The notes under the pieces were generated by a model, which was not told the DNA's origin, ran no database searches, and saw only the letters and a list, made by a program, of their open reading frames with translations. From NCBI GenBank assembly GCA_024276275.1, contig JAJRXM010000080.1:1-64000 (forward strand): a stretch of 64,000 bases of DNA, in the 5' to 3' direction. A program made the position numbers and the translations under genes. This stretch comes from Candidatus Zixiibacteriota bacterium. GTDB lineage: Bacteria > Zixibacteria > MSB-5A5 > GN15 > FEB-12. Of the stretch, positions 47,345 through 56,797 are shown in pieces; within the stretch, counting starts at the first letter, position 1; each line of letters begins with the position of its first letter.

Positions 47345-49819
47345 ATGGAATACGATTTTAAAGAGATAGAGACTAAGTGGCAAAAGCATTGGGATGAGAC
47401 ATCGCTCTATCAAGCTCCTGATAAAGCTGACCCTAAGAACAAATTTTATATGCTGGTTATGTTTGCATATCCATCTGGTGATATTCATATGGGGCATTTC
47501 AGAAACTATATTATCGGCGACGCGATCGCCCGTCAGCAGATGATGCTTGGCAAAGATGTGTTGCATCCGTTTGGATGGGATGCCTTTGGGTTGCCTGCGG
47601 AGCGTGCCGCGATTCAACGAGATATTCATCCGTCTGACTGGACTGAAAAAAATATAAAAATCTCACGTGAGACGCTTCAAAAAGTAGGCATTTCATTTGA
47701 TTGGTCACGCGAGATTGCATCCTGTTTTCCAGATTATTACAAATGGACGCAATGGATGTTTATTCAACTTTACAAAAAAGGTTTGGCGTATCGCAAGCGT
47801 GGATTTGTCAATTGGTGTCCATAAGATAAAACGGTACTTGCCAATGAACAGGTTAAAGATGGAAAATGTGAACGGTGCGGAACCGAAGTTGTCAAAAAAG
47901 ACCAGAACCAATGGTATTTTAAAATTACAGATTATGCCGACCGCCTTGTTGATGATTTGGACAAACTTCCCGATTGGCCGGAGAATGTAAAGACTATGCA
48001 GCGTGAGTGGATCGGTCGTTCCTATGGGGCAGAAATCAATTTCACGATTGAAGATAGCGGTGAGAAAATTGCGATTTATACGACCCGTCCAGATACGATT
48101 TTTGGGGTAACATTTATGGCTATCGCTCCCGAGGCTGAGATTTTGGATTCTTTGAACTTAGAGGGTGAATACAAAGCCAAAGTCGACGAATACAAGAAAA
48201 AAGCTATGACACGCTCGGACATTGAGCGGTCATCTGCGACTGATGATAAAGACGGTGTCTTTACGGGCAAGTATGCTATCAACCCATACAACAGCGAAAA
48301 GGTCGAACTGTGGGTGGCAGATTATGTCTTGGCAGGTTACGGTACAGGAGTCGTTATGGCTGTTCCTGCTCATGACAGTAGAGACTTTGTTTTCGCCAAA
48401 AAGTACAATATACCGATTAAAGTAGTTATTTATCCAAGTAAGGATAGTGTTTTAGACAGCAATGAGATGGCAGAAGCTTATACCGATTATGGTGTGATGG
48501 TAAATTCGGGTCAGTTTGACGGTTTGGTCGGAAAAGATGCGATTAAAACAGTTACAAATTTTGCGGAAAAAGAAGGTTTCGGTTGTCATAAAGTTAATTT
48601 TAAGCTGAAAGACTGGTCGATTTCCCGTCAGAGATATTGGGGCTGTCCGATTCCGATAGTACATTGCGGTAAATGCGGAACTGTTCCTGTGCCGGAAGAA
48701 AAACTGCCGATAGAGCTTCCCAAAGTTAAAGATTTTAAGCCTAAAGGGCGTTCACCTCTTGCTGATGTTCCCGAATATATTAACACTCTTTGCCCTAATT
48801 GCGGGGGAGAGGCTCAGCTTGATTCAGACACGATGGATACATTTGTCTGCTCATCCTGGTATTTTCTCAGGTATATTGACCCTAAAAATGATACGGTTCC
48901 TTTTATGAAAGAGAAAGTTGCTCAATATATGCCGGTTGATTTGTATGTCGGCGGAATTACCCATGCGACCGGGCATTTGATTTATTTTAGATTTTTCCAG
49001 AAGTTTCTGAACGATATCGGATGGGTCAATGATGATGAGCCGGCTAAACGTCTGTTTAATCATGGCATGGTTTGTGACTCAAACGGTGATGTAATGTCTA
49101 AGTCAAAAGGAAATGTCGTTTCGCCGATTGGTCTGATGGATGAACGAGGTGTTGACGTATCAAGATTGGCGATGTTCTTTACGGCACCGTCTGATAAAGA
49201 AGTGCTCTGGTCGTCCGATGCTGTTGTCGGAGTTGAAAAGTTTGCGATAAATAAATTGTTTCCGCTGCATGAGAAATTGAGAAACTCTAACCCCGACTTA
49301 AAGTGTTACTTTAAGCGTGACGAGTTGGATGATTTTGAGTATTCGATATATATTAAGCTTAATCAGGTTGTCAAGCAGGTTTCCGATTCGTTTGAAAAAT
49401 TACAACTTAATACTGCTATTTCAGCACTTATGGAGCTGGTACGTGAATATGACTCTGAAAAGATTAAAAATGATGCTTTTAATGATTACCTGATACTAAA
49501 GACATTTCAGCTTTCGGCACCGTTAGTGCCGCATCTTGCTGAGGAAGTCTGGTCGTTGGCAGGTTTTGAAAGCTCAATATTTAAGTCAGGCTGGCCGAAT
49601 TGTGATGAGTCGGCAATTGTGAAAGATAGTATCGTTATTGGAGTGCAGGTAAACGGAAAACTGCGTGATGAGATTGAAATCCCTGTTGATTGTGATCAAA
49701 ATACAGCAGAGGAAGCAGCATTTAAGTCTGGAAAAGTTCTAAAACATACTGAAGGTAAAGAAATTGTAAAGATTATCTTTGTTAAGGGACGGATTTTTAA
49801 TATAGTTGTAAAAGGTTAA
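47345..49819 (+). CDS. leuS: Leucyl-tRNA synthetase, interrupted by TAA
   Basis: The class I motifs are present: HMGH in [12 protein letters not shown] near residue 50, the editing CP1 domain ([10 protein letters not shown]), a zinc-binding insert (CGKCG; CPNCGG), [11 protein letters not shown] for KMSKS, and the anticodon-binding C-terminal domain. An in-frame TAA at 47822-47824 (codon 160) lies in VNWCP[14 protein letters not shown], where homologues have Asn, Ser, Val or similar. The frame is otherwise open for 825 codons. As an essential gene it should not be broken in a living cell. The ATG at 47345 has no strong ribosome-binding site and abuts the repeat cluster. Confidence 0.94.
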
Positions 49820-49822
49820 AAT

Positions 49823-49918
49823 ATGAATAAAGTTAACATAATGTGTAGACGAGAAATTCAGAGATTTTGTCAGCATCAAAAGGTTAACATAATATATATT
49901 ACGGGACGGTGTAGCTAA
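49823..49918 (+). CDS. Possible 31-residue open frame between leuS and glycosyltransferase
   Basis: An ATG at 49823 three bases after the leuS stop opens 31 codons (MNKVNIMCRRE start) ending just before the GTG of the next gene. The segment contains a 13-bp direct repeat (AGTTAACATAATG-like and AGGTTAACATAAT). An AAAGGT precedes the ATG. There is no family and no composition argument, so it may be chance or a coupling leader. Confidence 0.2.
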   Translation: MNKVNIMCRREIQRFCQHQKVNIIYITGRCS

Positions 49919-49919
49919 A

Positions 49920-50609
49920 GTGAAGCTGTCAGTTATCATTCCAGTTTATAATGAAGTCTCCACTCTTGAGGAGCTTGTTGCCGCTGTTCGTAAGTCGCCA
50001 GTTGAGAATATCGAAATTATTATTGTTGATGACTTCTCGACAGATGGCTCAAGAGAACTTTATAAAGGTAAGCTGAAAGATTCTGTTGACCAAATAGTTC
50101 TGCAAGAACGCAACTACGGCAAAGGTGCTGCTCTACGAAAAGGTTTTGCATCAGCAACAGGTGACATTGTAATTGTACAGGATGCTGATTTGGAATATGA
50201 TCCAAACGAGTATCCGAAAATTATTAAACCGATTGTTGATGATAAAGCTGATGTTGTCTACGGTTCACGTTTTATGGGTGGTGGTCCCCACCGTGTTGTC
50301 TATTTCTGGCATTATGTAGGAAACCAGATGTTGACCCTTATGTCAAATATGTTCACCAATATCAACCTTACTGATATGGAAACTTGCTATAAAGCCTTTA
50401 GGCGAGAGATTATTCAATCTATTTCAATTGAAGAAAACAGATTCGGATTTGAGCCTGAAATTACGGCGAAGTTGTCAAAAATGAATATAAGAATATATGA
50501 AATCGGTATTTCATATTACGGCAGAACGTACGATGAAGGGAAAAAAATTGGCTGGAAAGACGGTGTTAGAGCTGTCTGGTGTATATTGAAATATAACCTA
50601 TTCCGTTAG
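49920..50609 (+). CDS. GT2 family glycosyltransferase (dolichol-phosphate mannosyltransferase-like)
   Basis: From a GTG start, this 229-residue protein has the GT-A fold signature: VIIPVYNE-type start, IIIVDDFSTDGSREL and the metal-binding IVQDADLEYDP. It lacks C-terminal membrane segments, so it resembles soluble DPM1-like enzymes that move a sugar from a nucleotide donor to a polyprenyl phosphate, or short glycan synthases. It neighbours a sugar-nucleotide epimerase on the opposite strand, suggesting surface glycan work. Donor and acceptor are unknown. Confidence 0.88.
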   Translation: MKLSVIIPVYNEVSTLEELVAAVRKSPVENIEIIIVDDFSTDGSRELYKGKLKDSVDQIVLQERNYGKGAALRKGFASATGDIVIVQDADLEYDPNEYPKIIKPIVDDKADVVYGSRFMGGGPHRVVYFWHYVGNQMLTLMSNMFTNINLTDMETCYKAFRREIIQSISIEENRFGFEPEITAKLSKMNIRIYEIGISYYGRTYDEGKKIGWKDGVRAVWCILKYNLFR

Positions 50610-50626
50610 GTAGTTAAAGTAATACT

Positions 50627-51601
50627 TTAAGCCCAACCCCGTCGTTTTAAATCTCTAATCTGACTTTCATAAACTCTTCGATTTGACATAGCTTCAAGGT
50701 ACCATTCGATATTTTTCTTTATTCCCTCTTTTACAGATACTTTTGGTATATATCCTAACAGCTCATCAGCTTTTGCAATGTTAGCTATGAAAGTAGATAT
50801 CTCCCCGGTTCTCTTATCGCCGATTACAAGTTTACTTTTAGAGTTAAGTTCTTTAATTATAATCTTAGCGACATCTATAATTTTTGTACCTTTACCGAGT
50901 GTAATATTTAGGGTTTCGGGAGCGATTTTGTCAAATCGCTTAGTTATTCGTATAAGACCATTTATGGCATCATCGGTGTAGGTAAAATCGAGTTGTTTTT
51001 CAGCACCGAATATATTAATTGTTCTGTCACGTTTTGCGTAATAAATAAAGAGCGGTACTGCCCGCTCGGACACATCAAATCGGCCGTATACATTTGAAAG
51101 CCTGACTATAACCGGTTTGATACCGTAACATTCATCATAGGAGTGTATCAAAGCCTCAGAGGCAAATTTACTGGCAGTATAAGGTGACTTAATACGGGTG
51201 ACATGAGTGGAATCTTCTTTACGTTTTATGTTAGTACGTGATTCCCCATAAACTTCGCGTGATGATGAGAATACAAATCGCTTAATATTATTCAAGCGGG
51301 CATATTCTAAAATATTATGAGTCATGATATAATTATCTAATGCTTTTTGTGGGTCAACAACCAAGTCATGTACTCGTGCATTTGATGCGAGGTGTATAAT
51401 AATATCAGGTGTTTTACGGTTTTTCAGCGATTCAAGAGGTTTTCTTAAGTCGTGTAATACCGTTTTTTTATTTATATTTTTATCCCACATCGACGGTTTT
51501 ATATCAAGCGGGATAACATTGTATCCTTGAGAAATTAATTCTAAGACTAATGCTGTTCCGACAGTTCCCGATGAACCGGTAACCATAACTGTCTGAATCA
51601 T
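50627..51601 (-). CDS. NAD-dependent epimerase/dehydratase (extended SDR)
   Basis: The 324-residue protein has the Rossmann motif VTGSSGTVGTALV near residue 7, the catalytic pair Y-x3-K in SPYTASKFASEAL, and RLSNVYGRFD typical of UDP-glucose-4-epimerase-like enzymes. The role is nucleotide-sugar interconversion; the exact sugar is not readable. Its ATG at 51601 has a weak ribosome-binding site. It converges with the glycosyltransferase gene. Confidence 0.9.
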   Translation of the reverse strand: MIQTVMVTGSSGTVGTALVLELISQGYNVIPLDIKPSMWDKNINKKTVLHDLRKPLESLKNRKTPDIIIHLASNARVHDLVVDPQKALDNYIMTHNILEYARLNNIKRFVFSSSREVYGESRTNIKRKEDSTHVTRIKSPYTASKFASEALIHSYDECYGIKPVIVRLSNVYGRFDVSERAVPLFIYYAKRDRTINIFGAEKQLDFTYTDDAINGLIRITKRFDKIAPETLNITLGKGTKIIDVAKIIIKELNSKSKLVIGDKRTGEISTFIANIAKADELLGYIPKVSVKEGIKKNIEWYLEAMSNRRVYESQIRDLKRRGWA

Positions 51602-51652
51602 ATACGAACACCTTTCTGTTTGTCGGTTTGTCGAAAGACCTCTTATTTGGAG

Positions 51653-51678
51653 TATACTTCGACAAGCTCAGTATGACA
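51653..51678. repeat. CTTCGACAAGCTCAGTATGAC repeat
   Basis: TACTTCGACAAGCTCAGTATGAC matches the palindromic CTTCGAC..CTCAG family also present at about 47157, 47298, 54944 and 55868. It lies in a 175-bp gap that holds nothing else clear. Confidence 0.65.
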
Positions 51679-51776
51679 TATTAAAAGATGACTTGAAAGT
51701 CATATAAGGTTTATCTACAAGACCATTTTATAGAAAGGGTAATATAAAAAAAAGATATGAATATCCTAAGAGAAAA

Positions 51777-52688
51777 TCAGCTTTTCGATTTTTTAAGCTG
51801 TCTGTAGCCCCAGTCTATTAGTTTCCGAGCTTCTTTAAAACGGAGTTTGTCACCGGGAACGCCTAGGATGACTAAAGTCAGCCTCTCCCCTTTTTTGTTT
51901 TTGACAAGTGTAGTTAAACAATAGTCGGCAGCCCGAGTATAGCCTGTTTTACCTGCTAAGACTTTGTATTTGGAATGGACAATCAGGTTTGTATTGACCA
52001 TTTGTAGTTTTTTATTCTTTTTATTGAGTACTTTCACGAAGTATTTTTTTTTCTGTGTAACTTTTTGTATTAAAGGGTACTCATAGCTGTATTGCAGTAT
52101 CTTGGCGATTTCAACAGCAGTTGATTTGTTTCTATTATCCAATCCTGAAGGTTCATAAAATATAGTATTTTTTAACCCCAGTTTTTTAACCTTCTTGTTC
52201 ATCTCAGCTGCAAATGCTTTTATCGTACCTGAAGTAGCCCTTGCTAAAGCTCGTGCTGCTCTGTTATCAGAACTTAATAAGGACGCATGTAAGAGGTCTC
52301 TTATTGTTAGTTGATAACCTCGTTTTAGTCTTGATTTTGATGAGTTCCTGGCATCTGCTTTAGAAATTGTTACTATTGAATCTAAGTTTACTTTATGGTC
52401 GAGCAAGACCATAGCAGATACAAGTTTTGAAAGTGATGCTATCGACCTTTTTGTCTGAGAGTTTTTACTATAGAGAACATTACCGTTTGAATAATCTATC
52501 AACAGTGCTGATTTGAGATTTAAGTATGGTCCTTTTTTTGAAGTTGAAAAATTAAAATGAAACTGCTTATTAAAATTACTTTCAGAGGCAGTATTACTTG
52601 CCTCTAAAAAGTAAATCGTATTTGCGGAAAAGAACACAAGTCCGGCAAGAAGTAAAAGAACTTTCGGTAATGTTGTTAATTTGATCAT
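51777..52688 (-). CDS. D-alanyl-D-alanine carboxypeptidase (S11, PBP5-like)
   Basis: Starting at the ATG at 52688 (an upstream ATG at 52706 adds six residues), a signal-anchor precedes a penicillin-binding domain. SLSK is at residues 85-88, SDN at 140-142 and KTG at 247-249. It trims the terminal D-Ala from stem pentapeptides in the periplasm. At about 303 residues it lacks the C-terminal beta domain and amphipathic anchor of E. coli PBP5. It is adjacent to or overlaps the end of the exporter permease gene and may be cotranscribed with it. Confidence 0.9.
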   Translation of the reverse strand: MIKLTTLPKVLLLLAGLVFFSANTIYFLEASNTASESNFNKQFHFNFSTSKKGPYLNLKSALLIDYSNGNVLYSKNSQTKRSIASLSKLVSAMVLLDHKVNLDSIVTISKADARNSSKSRLKRGYQLTIRDLLHASLLSSDNRAARALARATSGTIKAFAAEMNKKVKKLGLKNTIFYEPSGLDNRNKSTAVEIAKILQYSYEYPLIQKVTQKKKYFVKVLNKKNKKLQMVNTNLIVHSKYKVLAGKTGYTRAADYCLTTLVKNKKGERLTLVILGVPGDKLRFKEARKLIDWGYRQLKKSKS

Positions 52689-52690
52689 TT

Positions 52691-53992
52691 TTACTGTCTG
52701 ATCCATTTCATTATTTCAGGTAAAGTAGCTCTTTTGCCGTGCATCAGAATTCCCATTCTAAATATCTTAGCTGTGAGCCAAATAGTTCCGACAACTGAAG
52801 CAGCTAAGACAATTAAAGCTAAAATAGATACTAAAATAGCGGGTTGAAATAAGCTGTGATCCGGAAGTGACGGTATAATAAAATTAAGTCTTAATACCAT
52901 CGAGGTCGGAGTAAACATCGGAATAAATGACATAATTCTGACTACTAAAGAATTTGGATCGTCGATAATCATTGAACTCAGTATCACAGGAATCATTAGG
53001 CACATAACAATAGGAATTAAGAAATTTTGTGCTTCTTTTTATGTATCTACTATTGACCCAAGGAGAGCAAAGATAGTCGAATATAGCAAGAACCCAAGTA
53101 TAAAAAAGAGAACTATAAATATAAGCAAAAGCGGAGTTAAAATTCCATCGAGCAAGGTTGATTGAACCGGATTAAAGGCAAAGATAATATAGCCTGCAAC
53201 AACCCAAATAGAAACTTGCGTAAGGGTAGCGGCACCGAGACCAAATATTTTTCCGAGCATCAGTTGAAATGGTGTAACTGATGAAACTAAGACTTCCATG
53301 ATACGGGAAGTTTTTTCATCTATAACTGAACGCATAACCATTTGTCCGTTCAGAACAATTAACATATACATCAACATGACAAATACAATTGCAATAATCA
53401 TTTGAATTTCGTAGGAAACAGTCTCTCCTTTTAAATCTTTTGCTATTAAATCTATGCGTTGAGTCATGTTTAGTATTGAGTCAATCGGAACATTGATATC
53501 CGAAGCTTCTAAACGTTTAGATGAAATAACTTTTGTCAACTGCCATCTAAATTTTCTATTGGCAGAGATATTTTCATTACTTGCAACGACATATACACCA
53601 GTGTCCGTAGACATTGCATCCTGAGTTATAACAACTAAATACTTTAATTTCCCTTCAGAAATCAAACTTTGCAGTGAATCTTTTGTTGTATTAAATCGTT
53701 CCGATTAGAACGAGTCAATTGTAAATAGATTTTCTACCTGAAAAGAGGCTGTAACAGAATCATCAAGTGTGTAGACTTCAAGATTTTCGACAAATTCTTT
53801 GCCTATTTCTAGGTTAGTCTGATCGATAACAGCTAAGTGTTCAGTCTTTTTTTCATCAAACTTTTCAATCAACAGCGGGGCAAACATGGCAAATCCCATA
53901 ATTAGCGGTGTCAGAATTAATCCGACAAGAAAGGATTTTTTCTTCACTACTTGGGCGTATTCATGCTTAAATACTATCATAAATTTATGCAT
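52691..53992 (-). CDS. NatB-like ABC exporter permease, interrupted by two TAA codons
   Basis: The ATG at 53992 (MHKFMIVFKHEYAQVVKKK) begins an ABC-2 permease of 434 codons: helix 1, a large periplasmic domain, then SRIMEVLVSSVTPFQLMLGK and four or five more helices. In-frame TAA codons at 53707-53705 (codon 96) and 53041-53039 (codon 318) break it. At the second, IVDT-stop-KEAQNFLIP, relatives carry Glu or a similar residue, and the frame continues intact on both sides. NatAB-type systems export Na+ or unknown compounds. It overlaps natA by 8 bp. Confidence 0.8.
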
Positions 53993-54914
53993 GCTGTCCC
54001 CCGTTTCCGTTAAAGTCAGACGGGTCTGCATTGGCGGTCTCTATAAATATTTCATACAAAGACGGTTCCATAATTTCAAATCGTTTTATCAAGACTTTTT
54101 CAGCTACAGAACTTAATATCTGATTTGTATCAGATGTCGTATCAAATTTTATTTCAATATAATTGTTATTTTCTCTGAATGATTTAACACCCGGAAGTGA
54201 TTGTATAAATTTTCCGTCTCCTTCAATAGAAATTTGAATAGAGTTGTTTCCAAACTGAGCTTTTACATCATTTAAGGTGCCGTCTAAAACTTTTTTCCCG
54301 CCTGCTATCATACATAGATTATCACAGATTTTTTCTGCTTGCTCCATGACATGGGTCGAAAACAGAATAGTCTTCCCTTGTTGTTTGAGATCCATAATAA
54401 TATCTTTAATAAGTTCTATGTTAATAGGATCAAGTCCTGAGAAGATTTCATCAAGAATAATAATATCCGGTTCATGAATAATCGTTGTTACAAATTGAAG
54501 TTTCTGCTGCATTCCTTTAGACAGTTCTTCAACTTTCTTATCTTTGTAATCAAGTAAATCAACTCTTTTGAGCCAATAGTCAAGTTTCTCTTTTACTTGA
54601 GATTTTGGGAAGTCTTTTAGAGCTGCCATATATGAAACGACTTCCATTAGAGTCATTTTTTTGTATAGACCACGTTCTTCGGGAAGATAACCGACTCTGT
54701 CCCGAAAAGATTGGTCAACTTGTTTTCCTTCAAACAGAATTTCTCCCGAATCAGGAATAGTGATATTCATCACCATGCGAATAGTAGTAGTTTTACCTGC
54801 CCCGTTTGGACCGATAATACCATAGATATTCCCCTGGGGTATTTCAAGAGAAAGTGAGTCTACCGCAACTTTCTCATCGTACTCTTTTCGAATATTTTTT
54901 AATTCTAACAGCAT
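53985..54914 (-). CDS. ABC transporter ATP-binding protein (NatA-like)
   Basis: The 309-residue ATPase has Walker A GPNGAGKTT at residues 35-43, the signature ELSKGMQQKLQF, Walker B IIILDEIFSGLDP and the switch histidine in FSTHVM. Its C-terminal extension of about 80 residues matches NatA/BcrA-type ATPases. It partners with the overlapping permease gene for export across the inner membrane. Confidence 0.93.
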   Translation of the reverse strand: MLLELKNIRKEYDEKVAVDSLSLEIPQGNIYGIIGPNGAGKTTTIRMVMNITIPDSGEILFEGKQVDQSFRDRVGYLPEERGLYKKMTLMEVVSYMAALKDFPKSQVKEKLDYWLKRVDLLDYKDKKVEELSKGMQQKLQFVTTIIHEPDIIILDEIFSGLDPINIELIKDIIMDLKQQGKTILFSTHVMEQAEKICDNLCMIAGGKKVLDGTLNDVKAQFGNNSIQISIEGDGKFIQSLPGVKSFRENNNYIEIKFDTTSDTNQILSSVAEKVLIKRFEIMEPSLYEIFIETANADPSDFNGNGGQHA

Positions 54915-54943
54915 TTATATTTCTCTTTTTTTTTAAATAAGGT

Positions 54944-54969
54944 GTACCCTTCGATAAGTTCGGGGTGAC
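54944..54969. repeat. CCCTTCGATAAGTTCGGGGTGACA repeat
   Basis: It is a diverged member of the CTTCGAC..CTCAG family, with CCCTTCGA and GGGGTGACA arms, in the natA upstream region. Confidence 0.55.
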
Positions 54970-55029
54970 AACTTATAATAAGTTATAACTTTACTTTTAA
55001 ATCTGTGTGAAATCAACTAAAATCATGTT

Positions 55030-55815
55030 TTAAAGTCCTAATAAATTTTTAAAATAAAGGGCGTTTTTAACCGCCTGACCATGGTGGCAGTTATTGAAAA
55101 AGACGAAGACCTTTTTAACTTTCGTAGATAGTTTTATTGTTTTATCACGCCAATCAGATAGTTCTGATTCTGAATAATCATAATCATATCGTAAGTCTCC
55201 CCCATTCCACCATTTTTCTGCATTTCTTCCATGTAGGCGGAAATAAGCTATGTCGGTCGTCGCAAAAGCATCCGGTTTGAGCAGTCCTGATAAATCAGGT
55301 TCATCAACAGAAACATAACCGATATTTTCTTTTTTAAGATAGTCATACATTTTTCTATTAACCCAACTGTTATGGCGGTACTCAACAAATAAAGCATGCG
55401 GAGCGATTGCATGTTTCAGCATAGTTATATATTCTAAGGCGTCGTGAGAAAATTTAAATGAATAGGGAAATTGGGCTAGTAATCCTGATAGCTTGCCTCG
55501 GTCAATAACAGGTTGTATCGCTCGAGTGAAATCATGAATGTCATTTTCTAAGTCGGTTCTGCGGTGTGTGAATGACTGGGGTACTTTTATGATAAAATCA
55601 AAATTATCAGGTGCTTTTTTTGCTATGTTATGCATTACAGCCGGATGAGGTATCCTGTAATATGTAGAATTTATCTCGACGGTCGGAAAATAATTAACAT
55701 AATGGTCAAGCATTTTCCCTTTTTCTATCTTTTGAGGATAAAAATTATCTTTCCAATCCTCAAAGCTGTAGCCTGATGTACCGATTCGTATGTCGCATTC
55801 TTTGTTTAGTTCCAA
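55030..55815 (-). CDS. DUF72 family protein
   Basis: The 261-residue protein has DUF72 (YecE-like TIM-barrel) hallmarks: IGTSGYSFEDWKDNFYPQ at the start, FIIKVPQSFTHRR, LFVEYRHNSW and AYFRLHGRNAEKW. The biochemical activity of the family is not established. It is transcribed alone between two intergenic repeats; the zinc-ribbon gene lies upstream on the same strand but a repeat separates them. Confidence 0.92.
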   Translation of the reverse strand: MELNKECDIRIGTSGYSFEDWKDNFYPQKIEKGKMLDHYVNYFPTVEINSTYYRIPHPAVMHNIAKKAPDNFDFIIKVPQSFTHRRTDLENDIHDFTRAIQPVIDRGKLSGLLAQFPYSFKFSHDALEYITMLKHAIAPHALFVEYRHNSWVNRKMYDYLKKENIGYVSVDEPDLSGLLKPDAFATTDIAYFRLHGRNAEKWWNGGDLRYDYDYSESELSDWRDKTIKLSTKVKKVFVFFNNCHHGQAVKNALYFKNLLGL

Positions 55816-55867
55816 GAAAGTAACCCTGCCAATAAAAAATTGTTGAAAAACAATATTAGTGTTTCAA

Positions 55868-55940
55868 GCCCCTTCGACTCCGCTCAGGGTGACTTGAAAG
55901 ACTGCTGTTATATCTTGTCATACTGAGCGGAGTCGAAGTA
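55868..55940. repeat. Inverted pair of CTTCGACTCCGCTCAG repeats
   Basis: CTTCGACTCCGCTCAG (55872-55887) and CTGAGCGGAGTCGAAG (55923-55938) are perfect 16-bp inverted copies 35 bp apart, each with its own GGGTGAC or TGTCATA flank. Together they could form a long cruciform. The paired layout is like a bipartite REP element (BIME). The same sequence occurs before leuS. Confidence 0.75.
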
Positions 55941-56047
55941 TGTTCTTAAAAAAGAAAATTTCAATAATATCTGTAATTAGTTTTCATATATTCTTTGCAA
56001 ACTATACTGTCTGTACGAAAATATATTCAAACAGTTCTAGAAAAAAA

Positions 56048-56176
56048 TCACTTTTTTGGGTTTTTCTTTATTTGTTGAAAACGGGTATAATTACAGTTTG
56101 GGCAAATCCATTTCCGTTGTTTATGAAATGAACGTTTTTCCTCTTTCATTGAGGATTTGCATCTTGGACAGATCAT
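56048..56176 (-). CDS. 42-residue zinc-ribbon protein
   Basis: On the minus strand an ATG at 56176-56174 encodes MICPRCKSSMKEEKR continuing to WICPNCNYTRFQQ and a basic tail. Two CPxC knuckles 22 residues apart (C3/C6 and C25/C28) form a zinc ribbon. It starts six bases after the stop of the upstream membrane-protein gene, so it is the last gene of that operon and probably translationally coupled. Such ribbons bind nucleic acids or proteins; the partner is unknown. Confidence 0.7.
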   Translation of the reverse strand: MICPRCKSSMKEEKRSFHKQRKWICPNCNYTRFQQIKKNPKK

Positions 56177-56182
56177 ATCTAA

Positions 56183-56797
56183 TTATTGGGTGATTTTGAG
56201 GAAGTCTGAGAGTAAAAATTCCATCCGTCCTATAAAAGTCGACATGCGGGACATGACGGTATAACCAAAAGTAGTTCCGAAAAATATCATAAGGAAAAAT
56301 GTACCGAGTTTAGCAAATGAACCGAATTTGCCTTTATGTTCTCTGCTAAAATAGAAATATGCCAGAGTAGAAAGTAGTCCGACTATAACAACTATGCCCG
56401 AAAAGTTGAAAGAACCGTCGGGTAAAAACAGAGGCATTACTGATGCGGATAGTTGTTTGATAGTACGGTTATAGAGCATTGTCGGTATAGCAATTCCCGC
56501 ACCTGAACCTATCATGACTGCTATCGGGATTCTTGAGAGTGCGACAGTTTTATTTGAAAATCGGCCCAGCATCAATAACCCTAATAGTAATGGAATAAGT
56601 AATGTTAATTCTGCATTTTGAAATAGCGGTTCAAAAAGCATATCCATGAGAGTGTTAGTCCAGGTGATGACTAAAACGTACCCGATAGAAACTCCGATTA
56701 GCAGTGATTCTGCCATTTTATAAAATGGATTATCTTTGTAAAGAAAAGTGAAGATTATTAAAGTGAGAAGCCCTGCTATAATAGTGGAAATATCCAT
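56183..56797 (-). CDS. Multi-pass membrane protein, gene 4 of unknown membrane operon
   Basis: The 204-residue protein has about six hydrophobic segments, including IIAGLLTLIIFTFLY, LTLLIPLLLGLLMLG and FFLMIFFGTTFGYTV. No family is recognised with confidence. The start overlaps the previous stop as TAATG. Together with the three upstream genes it probably forms one membrane complex. Confidence 0.7.
   Translation of the reverse strand: MDISTIIAGLLTLIIFTFLYKDNPFYKMAESLLIGVSIGYVLVITWTNTLMDMLFEPLFQNAELTLLIPLLLGLLMLGRFSNKTVALSRIPIAVMIGSGAGIAIPTMLYNRTIKQLSASVMPLFLPDGSFNFSGIVVIVGLLSTLAYFYFSREHKGKFGSFAKLGTFFLMIFFGTTFGYTVMSRMSTFIGRMEFLLSDFLKITQ

Noticed and set aside
49823-49918. The 31-codon frame after leuS as a firm gene
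   Set aside because: It has no recognised sequence and contains a direct repeat; listed only at low confidence.
55940-56131. A 63-residue plus-strand frame (MFLKKKIS start)
   Set aside because: It is the antisense shadow of the zinc-ribbon gene plus an AT-rich spacer, with no ribosome-binding site; the minus strand has two clear CPxC knuckles instead.
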